A stretch of 7,649 nt of DNA, taken from NCBI GenBank assembly GCA_009779045.1, contig WREZ01000055.1, positions 1 through 7,649 on the forward strand, read 5' to 3'. This document shows positions 1 to 4,610 of this stretch, piece by piece (position 1 is the stretch's first letter; every line of letters begins with the position of its first letter). The notes beneath the pieces were generated by a model, which worked only from the letters and a program-made list of their open reading frames with translations, made no database searches and had not been told where the DNA came from. The stretch comes from Candidatus Bathycorpusculum sp. (GTDB lineage Archaea > Thermoproteota > Bathyarchaeia > Bathyarchaeales > Bathycorpusculaceae). Both the position numbers and the translations under genes were made by a program.

Positions 1-2
1 AA

Positions 3-104
3 ACTTTGTTCACTTTGATGACTACTTGGAAGCAACAAAAACTTGACCTGCACAACACTATGACGCAAAAACTAGTCGCAGCATGGACAAAACAAAGAAA
101 CTAA
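3..104 (+). CDS. Possible C-terminal fragment of a gene entering from the left edge
   Basis: One plus-strand frame is open from the window edge to a TAA at 102-104, giving about 33 residues that end in KLVAAWTKQRN. The composition is protein-like: charged and amphipathic, with two tryptophans and no low-complexity runs. It would be the tail of a longer gene lying outside the window. An internal ATG at 18 exists, but I see no ribosome site for it. No family can be named from so short a piece. The alternative is chance, since 33 open codons are not rare in this AT-rich DNA. Confidence 0.3.
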   Translation, partial: TLFTLMTTWKQQKLDLHNTMTQKLVAAWTKQRN

Positions 105-133
105 CAAAAGCTAAACACATACCAAACGAGTGT

Positions 134-163
134 TGTGGGAAACATGGGGAAACTTTTGGAAAC
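134..163. repeat. Three tandem 10-base GGAAAC-ending units
   Basis: The units tgtgggaaac, atggggaaac and ttttggaaac follow each other without a gap, so the GGAAAC core recurs every 10 bases, about one DNA helical turn. Such phasing suits several protein monomers bound along one face of the helix, or an end or replication iteron of a small element. Inverted copies lie at 311-336. The spacing is seen directly; the role is inference. Confidence 0.6.
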
Positions 164-194
164 AGTTTTATTTAATGATTAAACATTTCAAAAA

Positions 195-389
195 TTATTT
201 ATGTGATGATAATGTGTTGTTTATGATGCGTGAAAACTGAAAAACTGTGTTGAGTGTTGGGTAAGTGTGCTTATTCGCCCCCATTATAATGTGATATGTT
301 TTTTGTTTTTGTTTCCCACACTTTTGTTTCCCAACATCTAAAGATGTCCTGCTTGACAGTTTAGATATGATTATTGTGATTTTTTCCAT
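195..389 (-). CDS. Doubtful small protein, 64 residues
   Basis: An ATG frame begins MEKITIIISKLSSRT. The AT palindrome 409-420 is centred about 25 bases before its ATG, the place expected for a leaderless archaeal transcript, which is the main argument for it. Against it, the middle is simply a translation of the GTTTCCC repeats (GKQKCGKQKQK), there is no ribosome site, and no domain, membrane segment or known family is visible. It may well be chance. Confidence 0.2.
   Translation of the reverse strand: MEKITIIISKLSSRTSLDVGKQKCGKQKQKTYHIIMGANKHTYPTLNTVFQFSRIINNTLSSHK
311..336. repeat. Two GTTTCCC copies, inverted relative to 134-163
   Basis: GTTTCCCACA (311-320) and GTTTCCCAACA (326-336) are spaced 15 bases apart. 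On the opposite strand they read TGTGGGAAAC and TGTTGGGAAAC, matching the left set; TGTGGGAAAC is identical to 134-143. Together with 131-163 they form imperfect inverted ends about 205 bases apart, like a very small non-coding element or a two-sided protein-binding site. Confidence 0.5.
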
Positions 390-464
390 TACACTTCAAT
401 GAAAAATCATTTTATAAAATTTATCTATAAAATGACTTTGAGTAGAAACATGTAAGTTACAGGG

Positions 465-474
465 TTTTATAAAA
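465..474 (+). promoter_or_regulatory. TATA-like box for the gene at 507
   Basis: ttttataaaa lies about 37 bases before the ATG at 507. A start of transcription about 25 bases downstream (near 495) would give a very short leader, overlapping the purine-rich gaaggga (494-500) that could act as ribosome site. Similar boxes at 409-420 and 424-431 would give a longer leader. Confidence 0.4.
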
Positions 475-506
475 ATGAAGTAACGTCGCAATTGAAGGGA
501 TAACTG

Positions 507-821
507 ATGTATGGTTTGTTAAATTTGGGTGGTCTTTTATTTGGATTGGTTGCATGGTTATTTCCCATTGTAAATCTTGCGATAGTAAATAAGACTGAGA
601 ACAAAAACTGGGTTGTATTTTCTATAGCAAGTGTAAGTGCTTGTGCTGTATCTTTGTGCATGCAACTTTTATACAACAGTTATCTGGTGAGGATAAAGGA
701 TTGGAGTGCACTTATGGATACCGCTAAGCCTGTGGTGTATGTGTCTTTGGTGCTTCTTGTAGTTATAATTGCGCTCAACACAATCACAGTAGTTGTGTAT
801 CGTAAAAATAGTGTAAAATAA
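507..821 (+). CDS. Small three-helix integral membrane protein of unknown function
   Basis: The product has 104 residues. Three hydrophobic segments are evident: about 4-27 (with a W-L-F-P-I turn), 35-57 and 75-98. A short polar loop lies between the first two (NKTENKN) and a conserved-looking stretch between the last two (KDWSALMDT). The start is supported by gaaggga six bases before the ATG. From memory, and unverified, the pattern NLG-GL-AW-P-NL, NWV-SI-S-SACA-SL and DWSALMDT matches a family of short hypothetical membrane proteins common in Firmicutes. No catalytic motif is visible, so I assign no function. It stands alone, with no operon partner; the next plus-strand DNA is repeat-free spacer. 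Being a bacterial-type gene in an archaeal-looking contig, it may have been acquired by transfer. Confidence 0.85.
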   Translation: MYGLLNLGGLLFGLVAWLFPIVNLAIVNKTENKNWVVFSIASVSACAVSLCMQLLYNSYLVRIKDWSALMDTAKPVVYVSLVLLVVIIALNTITVVVYRKNSVK

Positions 822-883
822 GGCCATCTTCATACGACTTCGTTCTCAACTGCGCCATATAATAACAACCCAATCGACAATTA

Positions 884-893
884 TTTATAATAT
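884..893 (+). promoter_or_regulatory. Possible TATA box before the decayed gene at 906
   Basis: tttataatat sits 13-22 bases before the ATG at 906. A start of transcription about 25 bases downstream would fall just inside that frame, so the fit is poor unless a later start is used. It could be a chance AT run. Confidence 0.25.
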
Positions 894-905
894 GGTCAAA
901 GCAGT

Positions 906-1173
906 ATGGTTAAAGTTAAAAAAGATGAGTTAACGTTACCTAAAGAATTTGAACACAGTGTTACTGTGGATATAACTTGCTCTCAAAATACATATCTATT
1001 GATACCGGTAGTAATCGCACGATAAATGCATAAGCAAAATTGCTGCAAATCTATCGGAATACTTGTCGTGGTACAGACGTACAAAAGCAAATACTTTGTA
1101 CTACATTGTTCAAAAAAAAGAAGGGCGGTTTAGTAAACGTAGGTTAGAGTTACAGTTACTTCATTTGTTTCAG
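906..1173 (+). pseudogene. Possible decayed gene, protein-like pieces in three frames
   Basis: An ATG at 906 opens 39 codons (start MVKVKKDELTLPKEFEHS) ending at TAA 1023-1025. A second frame over about 960-1030 reads protein-like ISIDTGSNRTIN before a stop. A third frame from about 1015 reads ISKIAANLSEYLSWYRR and continues to RTKANTLYYIVQKKEGR, staying open to a TAG near 1173. Joining them needs two single-frame slips, as in a decayed gene. The last part overlaps the end of the convergent gene at 1130, so anything past about 1130 is doubtful. I recognise no family. Alternatives are a genuine 39-residue protein at 906-1025, or chance. A second in-frame ATG directly follows the TAA (1026-1133). 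Confidence 0.3.
1108..1122 (-). terminator. T-tract terminator of the coiled-coil gene
   Basis: On the minus strand, 10 bases past the TAA at 1130-1132, the sequence reads cttcttttttttg with eight T in a row. T-tracts of this type end transcription in archaea. A 7-base inverted repeat (GTACAAA at 1079-1085, TTTGTAC at 1095-1101) lies further downstream. Confidence 0.55.
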
Positions 1174-1726
1174 TGCTAGCGGTGTTGCCAAGCAGGATTT
1201 CTATAGTTCCGGGCAGTATTGGAAAATGTGCTACACCATCAGTGCCAATGGTAATTGTTTGATCAAACTTTAAGTCGCTATGTGTGTATGATACTTGGAG
1301 GTATGTTGTGTCTGATGTTGACCCCACTTGAATTTCAAAGTAGCCTGCATAGTTTACCTTGTCGTTAAAAAGTGTTGTTTTGGTATTTGCGTCCTGAGTG
1401 TATGTTTGGTTATCCAAGATTACATGTGATTCTTTAAGATCAATGATATTCGCATAAGCGGTGGTTTTGTTTGTTAAAGCTGCAATTTGTTCCGCATAAT
1501 CATAAAGATGTGTTTCGTAATCATAAAGTTCGTTATTAAGATCATCAATTTGGTTTTGTAAAGTAGACGCTTGCGCATTAAGGCCAGATATTTGGTTTTC
1601 TAGAGCAAGAGTGTTTTGTTGATTACCAAAGAGGTTCTCGTTTGCAATTACCACTACAGTTAAACTTGCAGCAAGTATCAGACAGATTACCCCTAAAGCT
1701 ATTGTTACATTTTTTGTTTCAACCAT
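1130..1726 (-). CDS. Membrane-anchored, surface-exposed coiled-coil protein
   Basis: The product has 198 residues. Residues 9-28 form one hydrophobic anchor after a short charged start (MVETKN), so the bulk should lie outside the cell. Residues about 36-90 are a Leu/Asn/Gln-rich coiled coil with repeating NQI, LN and LYDY patterns. Residues about 105-198 look like a beta-rich domain (YAGYFEIQV, TTYLQVSY, FPILPGTIEILLGN, VTVTLTYVY). Possible N-glycosylation sites are N6, N86 and N106; N6 would be cytoplasmic and unlikely to be used. The start is supported by GGTGA (1736-1740) nine bases before the ATG. This anchor, coil and beta-domain layout is familiar to me from Bathyarchaeia proteins of unknown function; a structural or adhesive surface role is inference. 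It has its own promoter and terminator and runs the same way as the regulator pair upstream. Confidence 0.9.
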   Translation of the reverse strand: MVETKNVTIALGVICLILAASLTVVVIANENLFGNQQNTLALENQISGLNAQASTLQNQIDDLNNELYDYETHLYDYAEQIAALTNKTTAYANIIDLKESHVILDNQTYTQDANTKTTLFNDKVNYAGYFEIQVGSTSDTTYLQVSYTHSDLKFDQTITIGTDGVAHFPILPGTIEILLGNTASTETNEVTVTLTYVY

Positions 1727-1766
1727 TTTTTTAAATCACCTAATTTAATCGGCCTAAAGGTGACAT

Positions 1767-1775
1767 GTATAAAAA
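1767..1775 (-). promoter_or_regulatory. Archaeal TATA box of the coiled-coil gene
   Basis: Read on the minus strand, TTTTTATAC follows a purine-rich gaaatcg resembling a BRE. A transcription start about 26 bases downstream, near 1745, would leave a leader of about 19 bases containing the GGTGA ribosome site at 1736-1740. All three spacings agree, making this the best-supported promoter in the window. Confidence 0.65.
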
Positions 1776-1816
1776 GCGATTTCCCAATTTGATTCCAATT
1801 ATCTCCCTAATTTATC

Positions 1817-1846
1817 GAAAAAGAAGAAAAGGAAAAATGAAAAAAG
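1817..1846 (-). terminator. T-rich terminator after the four-helix protein gene
   Basis: Directly after the TAA at 1848-1850, the minus strand is a run of about 30 bases made almost wholly of T and C, with several T4 to T6 blocks (cttttttc, tttttcc, cttttt). No hairpin is needed for this archaeal type. It separates the regulator pair from the coiled-coil gene and its own promoter. Confidence 0.55.
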
Positions 1847-1847
1847 A

Positions 1848-2315
1848 TTAGTATTTTATGTATAGGTATAGTAGAACCGTGAGGGCTACCAACTCGAATA
1901 GGTCAGGTAAAACTATGAAGGGTCCTAGGCCTGAGGCGTAGAAGGAAAAGATACTTGGCAGGAAAGGACTTGCAACTATATCTTTTAACAGAAAGGTAAA
2001 TCCAAAGATGATTAATCCAAAGGAAAACTCTGATTTTGTTTTTCGGTACACACTAAGGAACATAATTAACAAAATTATAAGTAACGCTATATTTACAGTA
2101 GAAAATATTGCATGAGCAAGATAGAACAATTCAAAATCATACCGAATAATAACCTGATGGCCTCCAGGATGGGGAGGTCTCATAGGTAAAGGTGCAGGCA
2201 TCATAAATGCTGCTATAAACGCTGCAAACAAACCCACTAGTACAATAATTGTAAGAAGTAACCCAATTTTGAACCTTATATGACCACTATTGTTGTTATT
2301 CATTTTATTTTCCAT
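1848..2315 (-). CDS. Four-helix membrane protein paired with a winged-helix regulator
   Basis: The product has 155 residues. Hydrophobic segments lie at about 17-39, 63-88, 98-117 and 128-153. After helix 1 comes a proline- and histidine-bearing loop (PAPLPMRPPHPGGH, 40-53). Helix 2 carries H68. The last two helices carry KDIVASPF and LGPFIVLPDLFELVAL, with charged residues inside the membrane region (K111, D112, D138, E141), as expected for a sensor or channel rather than a simple anchor. The gene starts 17 bases after the regulator stop, with GGTG (2324-2327) eight bases before the ATG; ATG at residue 5 is a possible second start. I know similar regulator plus multi-helix membrane pairs in archaea, but no function. 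Holding or signalling to the regulator at the membrane is inference. Confidence 0.85.
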   Translation of the reverse strand: MENKMNNNNSGHIRFKIGLLLTIIVLVGLFAAFIAAFMMPAPLPMRPPHPGGHQVIIRYDFELFYLAHAIFSTVNIALLIILLIMFLSVYRKTKSEFSFGLIIFGFTFLLKDIVASPFLPSIFSFYASGLGPFIVLPDLFELVALTVLLYLYIKY

Positions 2316-2332
2316 TTATCATACACCTTTTT

Positions 2333-2635
2333 CTACTTTTTCCCAAGTTTATTTTTAATCTCCTCAAACAAGCTGTAATTATCTTCCATCATCCGAGACA
2401 AAAAATATGTCATACCATATCGATCTCCAACAGAGATTATCAATCGATTTTTCTCTAAAACTTCCAAGTGATGGCGTATAGTCTTATAATCCATACCCAA
2501 TAACATCGATAGCTGGTTTGTATTTTGTGGTTTATCCTTTAAAACTTCCAAAATTTTAACCCTAGTAGGCCCGCCACGTGTACCAGTGATTAACCAACCA
2601 AGCAGATGCTTCAGTGAGTGGGTATGGCCAGACAT
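2333..2635 (-). CDS. ArsR-like winged helix-turn-helix transcription regulator
   Basis: The product has 100 residues, the usual length for the short archaeal type. The typical lead GWLITGTRGG (13-22) is followed by the helix-turn-helix: RVKILEVLKDKP (helix 1), NTNQLSMLLG (helix 2) and the DNA-reading helix MDYKTIRHHLEVLEKN (48-63). The wing is LIISVGDRYGMTYFLS (65-80), with a charged C-terminal helix that probably helps dimerise. There is no ligand domain and no cysteine metal site, so the signal must come from elsewhere, possibly the four-helix protein encoded 17 bases downstream. AGGTTG (2643-2648) lies seven bases before the ATG. The gene is divergent from the FtsX-type transporter operon, whose control region it may regulate together with its own. 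Confidence 0.93.
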   Translation of the reverse strand: MSGHTHSLKHLLGWLITGTRGGPTRVKILEVLKDKPQNTNQLSMLLGMDYKTIRHHLEVLEKNRLIISVGDRYGMTYFLSRMMEDNYSLFEEIKNKLGKK

Positions 2636-2654
2636 TTCTAAACAACCTGTAAAG

Positions 2655-2687
2655 ACTAACTTTAACTAATAAAGGTAAGTAATAAAC
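2655..2687 (-). promoter_or_regulatory. Regulator promoter with possible self-operator
   Basis: On the minus strand GTTTATTA (2680-2687) is a TATA-like box. It predicts a start near 2657 and a leader of about 22 bases that keeps the AGGTTG ribosome site. A second candidate, CTTTATTAG (2666-2674), would give an 8-base leader. Two ACTAA copies on the plus strand (2655-2659, 2665-2669), exactly 10 bases apart, lie between TATA box and start, where a bound repressor would block transcription. Autoregulation is inference. Confidence 0.4.
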
Positions 2688-2751
2688 ACTACCGAAACTC
2701 TATTTTGTGGGTAAGATAGCTTTCATTGTTAACAGTTTAATAGACTTTCAT

Positions 2752-2788
2752 CGTCTTGTTTTACAAGATGGGTTGCTTTCTTTTTTTT
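2752..2788 (+). terminator. Hairpin followed by T8 run
   Basis: TCTTGT (2754-2759) and ACAAGA (2763-2768) pair perfectly across a TTT loop. The stem is extended by one G-T and one C-G pair (2752-2770). Ten bases further comes T8 (2781-2788). This resembles an intrinsic terminator for a short plus-strand transcript starting upstream, or part of a structured RNA. The gap between stem and T run is longer than usual. Confidence 0.35.
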
Positions 2789-2810
2789 ACCGCACTTTTT
2801 TAATTATCGA

Positions 2811-2890
2811 GAGTAAAAAGAAGATCGTTACTCGATTAAACAGTATTACTGTTTGTTTTGTGTTAAACGGTTTAAGTTTTTCGCTTAAAC
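2811..2890. repeat. Chain of palindromes built on TTAAAC/GTTTAA
   Basis: GAGTAA (2811-2816) pairs with TTACTC (2828-2833). AAACAGTA and TACTGTTT (2838-2854) form a perfect 17-base palindrome around one T. TTAAAC-G-GTTTAA (2863-2875) is a perfect 13-base palindrome. GTTTAAG (2870-2876) also pairs with CTTAAAC (2884-2890), so the last two share an arm and are mutually exclusive as hairpins. Operator DNA for a dimeric regulator, or a structured RNA, are the two readings. Confidence 0.55.
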
Positions 2891-2978
2891 GAGTTTTAAT
2901 TCTGTTTGACGATATTAGTTTAAAATATTCAATGACCTGACTTGCTAAAAACGTCAATATGGAGTGAGACCTGATTTA

Positions 2979-3020
2979 ATTTGGGTATGATTTGGGTGTA
3001 ATTTTGAAAAATTATTTAAT
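2979..3020 (+). promoter_or_regulatory. Transporter operon promoter with upstream direct repeat
   Basis: attatttaat (3011-3020) after a purine-rich gaaaa is a TATA-like box with a predicted start near 3042 and a leader of about 80 bases. Two ATTTGGGT copies (2979-2986, 2990-2997), 11 bases apart and so on the same DNA face, lie 14 bases upstream, where archaeal activators bind. Confidence 0.45.
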
Positions 3021-3070
3021 AATTATTTGTATTAGCAATGGAAAGATGCCAAGCAGAGATTTGAATATTT

Positions 3071-3094
3071 AGAAAGCACCGTATGGTGTTTCTT
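3071..3094 (+). promoter_or_regulatory. Leader hairpin before the transporter permease
   Basis: AGAAAGCACC and GGTGTTTCT can pair (CACC with GGTG, AGAAA with TTTCT, one bulged G) across a GTAT loop. A pyrimidine-rich stretch follows (tctttcgtttctcttcttgt, 3091-3110), and the start codon is about 29 bases beyond the stem. It could be an attenuator, a terminator for an upstream transcript, or a translation control element. Confidence 0.35.
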
Positions 3095-3122
3095 TCGTTT
3101 CTCTTCTTGTCATCTTGAAGAC

Positions 3123-4610
3123 ATGTCAGGTATGTGTATGGGAATAGTAAGTAGAGCTGTAAAAAATGTTTCAAGGCGTAAAATTCGAGCGTCCCTTGTT
3201 ATTATTGCATTAAGTATATCGTTATCTATTATGATTTCAATTCCTGCAGGCCTTATGGCTAATCAGGAAGCTACAAATGAGATGGCTAACAATTTGGGTT
3301 CAACTATAACAGACACTAGTGAATCAATCAATCAGGCGTTAAGTCAAATCGACGTTAGCATGTCATCGCGTTTTGGTGGTTTTGGTTTTAGACCAGACAA
3401 CCCTCCACCATCATCAGGATCTCCAAATGATCAATTTCCCAACAGCGGAAGATCATCATCAGATAATTCGGGTTTTCCTGATAGATTTGGTGGTTTTGGA
3501 GGGGGTGATATATTGGGCCAGTTTGGTGGGCTGTCACGAGATACTACACCTATGAATCAGAGCCTCTATGCTGACATAAGCAGTATCAAGAATGTGGTTA
3601 CTGTTGCGGTAACGCTAGAGGTTTCGGAGGGAAGTAGCAGTCAAACCATTACTATGATGGGGCAATCATTTACTACGCAAATAACTGATTACATCATAAA
3701 AGGTGTGCCTTTAACCTCTGAACTCATATATAATTACAATGTTTTGCCTTCAAATATTGTTAAGGGAAGAAACCTTCAACCCAGTGAAACAGGTGTTGTT
3801 TTACTTAGTCAAAATAATTCAGCATTTTTTGGGATAGGAGTGGGTGGTATTGTTAATATTTTGGATGTTGATTTTACTGTGGTAGGTATCTATGAATCAA
3901 CAACCGTTGCAGACGAGTTGGTTCTATATATGAGTCTTTCAGATGCTCAATCTATAACTGGCAATGAGGGATACATAACTAGCCTTAAAGTATACACTAC
4001 AAGTAGTGATGTCGTAAATTCTGTTGTTGAAGATATAAGAACTCTTCATCCAGAGGTAACTGTGACCACTGGACAGGAGCGGTTAAACCAGCTTGAAGCT
4101 ATGCAATCAAGATATAATGAAGTCTTGGAAAGTACTCAAGCCTCTATGGCGGCTACACAGGCAACTGCGATTCAAGAAATTATTGTAGTAGTTGTAGCAA
4201 CTAGTTTAATTGTGTTATTTGTGATGCTCTACACTGTAAGAGAGCGTACCAAAGAGATAGGTACACTTAAGGCTATAGGGTTTAGTAATAAAACTGTTAT
4301 GTCTCAATTTATACTTGAGGGGCTTTTGCTTAGCGGTATTGCCGGTATAGTTGGTGTTGTTATAGCTATTTTTGCTGCGCCAACCTTTTCTTCGCTTCTG
4401 TTGCCCAGTGTGAGTAACTTTGGATTAAATACTGTAGGTATGAGTGGTTCAGCTGTTACATCCGCTTCAGTAGCAAATCCTGTTTCATTAAGTGTGGAGC
4501 TCATCTTAGTCACGCTTGGAGGGGCTATGTTGTTAGGTGTGTTGGGTACGCTTTATCCGGCGTGGAGGGCAGCAAAAATACGGCCTGCGGAGGCAATGAA
4601 ATATGAGTAA
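3123..4610 (+). CDS. FtsX/MacB-type ABC transporter permease
   Basis: The product has 495 residues. A short basic start (KNVSRRKIRA) precedes helix 1 (about 24-46). A large extracellular MacB-like domain (about 47-348) follows, then helix 2 (352-373), the family-typical cytoplasmic coupling stretch VRERTKEIGTLKAIGFS, helix 3 (400-423), helix 4 (458-478) and the end [18 protein letters not shown]. This is the four-helix layout of single permeases that dimerise and use ATP to move the outer domain, rather than pass solutes through a channel. Residues 83-136 are an unusual Gly/Phe/Ser/Pro/Asn-rich insertion with RFGGFG at both ends. Three ATGs compete (3123, 3132, 3138). The third gives MGIVSRAVKNVSRRK, closer to relatives I recall, and has AGGT at 3127-3130. 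The stop overlaps the ATPase gene start by 8 bases. The substrate is unknown; export or surface-lipoprotein and peptide handling are typical family roles. Confidence 0.93.
   Translation: MSGMCMGIVSRAVKNVSRRKIRASLVIIALSISLSIMISIPAGLMANQEATNEMANNLGSTITDTSESINQALSQIDVSMSSRFGGFGFRPDNPPPSSGSPNDQFPNSGRSSSDNSGFPDRFGGFGGGDILGQFGGLSRDTTPMNQSLYADISSIKNVVTVAVTLEVSEGSSSQTITMMGQSFTTQITDYIIKGVPLTSELIYNYNVLPSNIVKGRNLQPSETGVVLLSQNNSAFFGIGVGGIVNILDVDFTVVGIYESTTVADELVLYMSLSDAQSITGNEGYITSLKVYTTSSDVVNSVVEDIRTLHPEVTVTTGQERLNQLEAMQSRYNEVLESTQASMAATQATAIQEIIVVVVATSLIVLFVMLYTVRERTKEIGTLKAIGFSNKTVMSQFILEGLLLSGIAGIVGVVIAIFAAPTFSSLLLPSVSNFGLNTVGMSGSAVTSASVANPVSLSVELILVTLGGAMLLGVLGTLYPAWRAAKIRPAEAMKYE
4589..4593 (+). 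promoter_or_regulatory. Strong ribosome site inside the permease gene
   Basis: GGAGG lies nine bases before the ATG at 4603, within the last codons of the permease. It fixes the ATPase start and suggests coupled translation through the 8-base overlap. Confidence 0.7.

Larger units (their letters stand above)
105..506. other. Gene-poor, repeat-bearing spacer
   Basis: This stretch holds no convincing gene. It contains three tandem 10-base units ending in GGAAAC (134-163), two inverted GTTTCCC copies (311-336), a 12-base AT palindrome that could serve as a TATA box in either direction (409-420), a second TATA-like site (424-431) and a third at 465-474 that probably serves the gene at 507. A weak minus-strand reading frame (195-389) lies across the middle. 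No RNA gene was recognised. Confidence 0.6.
2636..3122. other. Divergent control region, rich in inverted repeats
   Basis: This 487-base spacer separates the minus-strand regulator from the plus-strand transporter. In order, it holds the regulator promoter (to 2687), a hairpin with a T8 run behind it (2752-2788), a second hairpin (2811-2833), a cluster of palindromes built on TTAAAC/GTTTAA (2836-2890), a direct repeat of ATTTGGGT (2979-2997), a TATA-like box (3011-3020) and a leader hairpin (3071-3094). A GTG frame at 2707-2940 (77 codons) runs through it, but it has no ribosome site and its sequence is shaped by the palindromes, so I do not call it a gene. Confidence 0.6.

Noticed and set aside
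134..336. CRISPR array
   Set aside because: Units are 10 bases, not 25-37, the right-hand copies are inverted, and there are no regular spacers.
467..676. Minus-strand frame opposite the three-helix protein
   Set aside because: Antisense to a gene with a ribosome site and clear membrane topology.
1079..1101. GTACAAA/TTTGTAC inverted repeat as the main terminator of the coiled-coil gene
   Set aside because: It lies beyond the T8 run rather than before it, so the T-tract alone is the better terminator; the repeat may be incidental.
2707..2940. GTG-started 77-residue plus-strand frame
   Set aside because: No ribosome site, rare start codon, and the frame runs through dense palindromes that explain its composition. 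It remains possible but unsupported.
3373..3555. His/Leu-rich frame inside the permease
   Set aside because: It is a shifted reading of the Gly-Phe-rich insertion in a well-supported gene.
4304..4513. Minus-strand frame opposite the permease C-terminus
   Set aside because: Antisense to conserved FtsX helices; no start signals.
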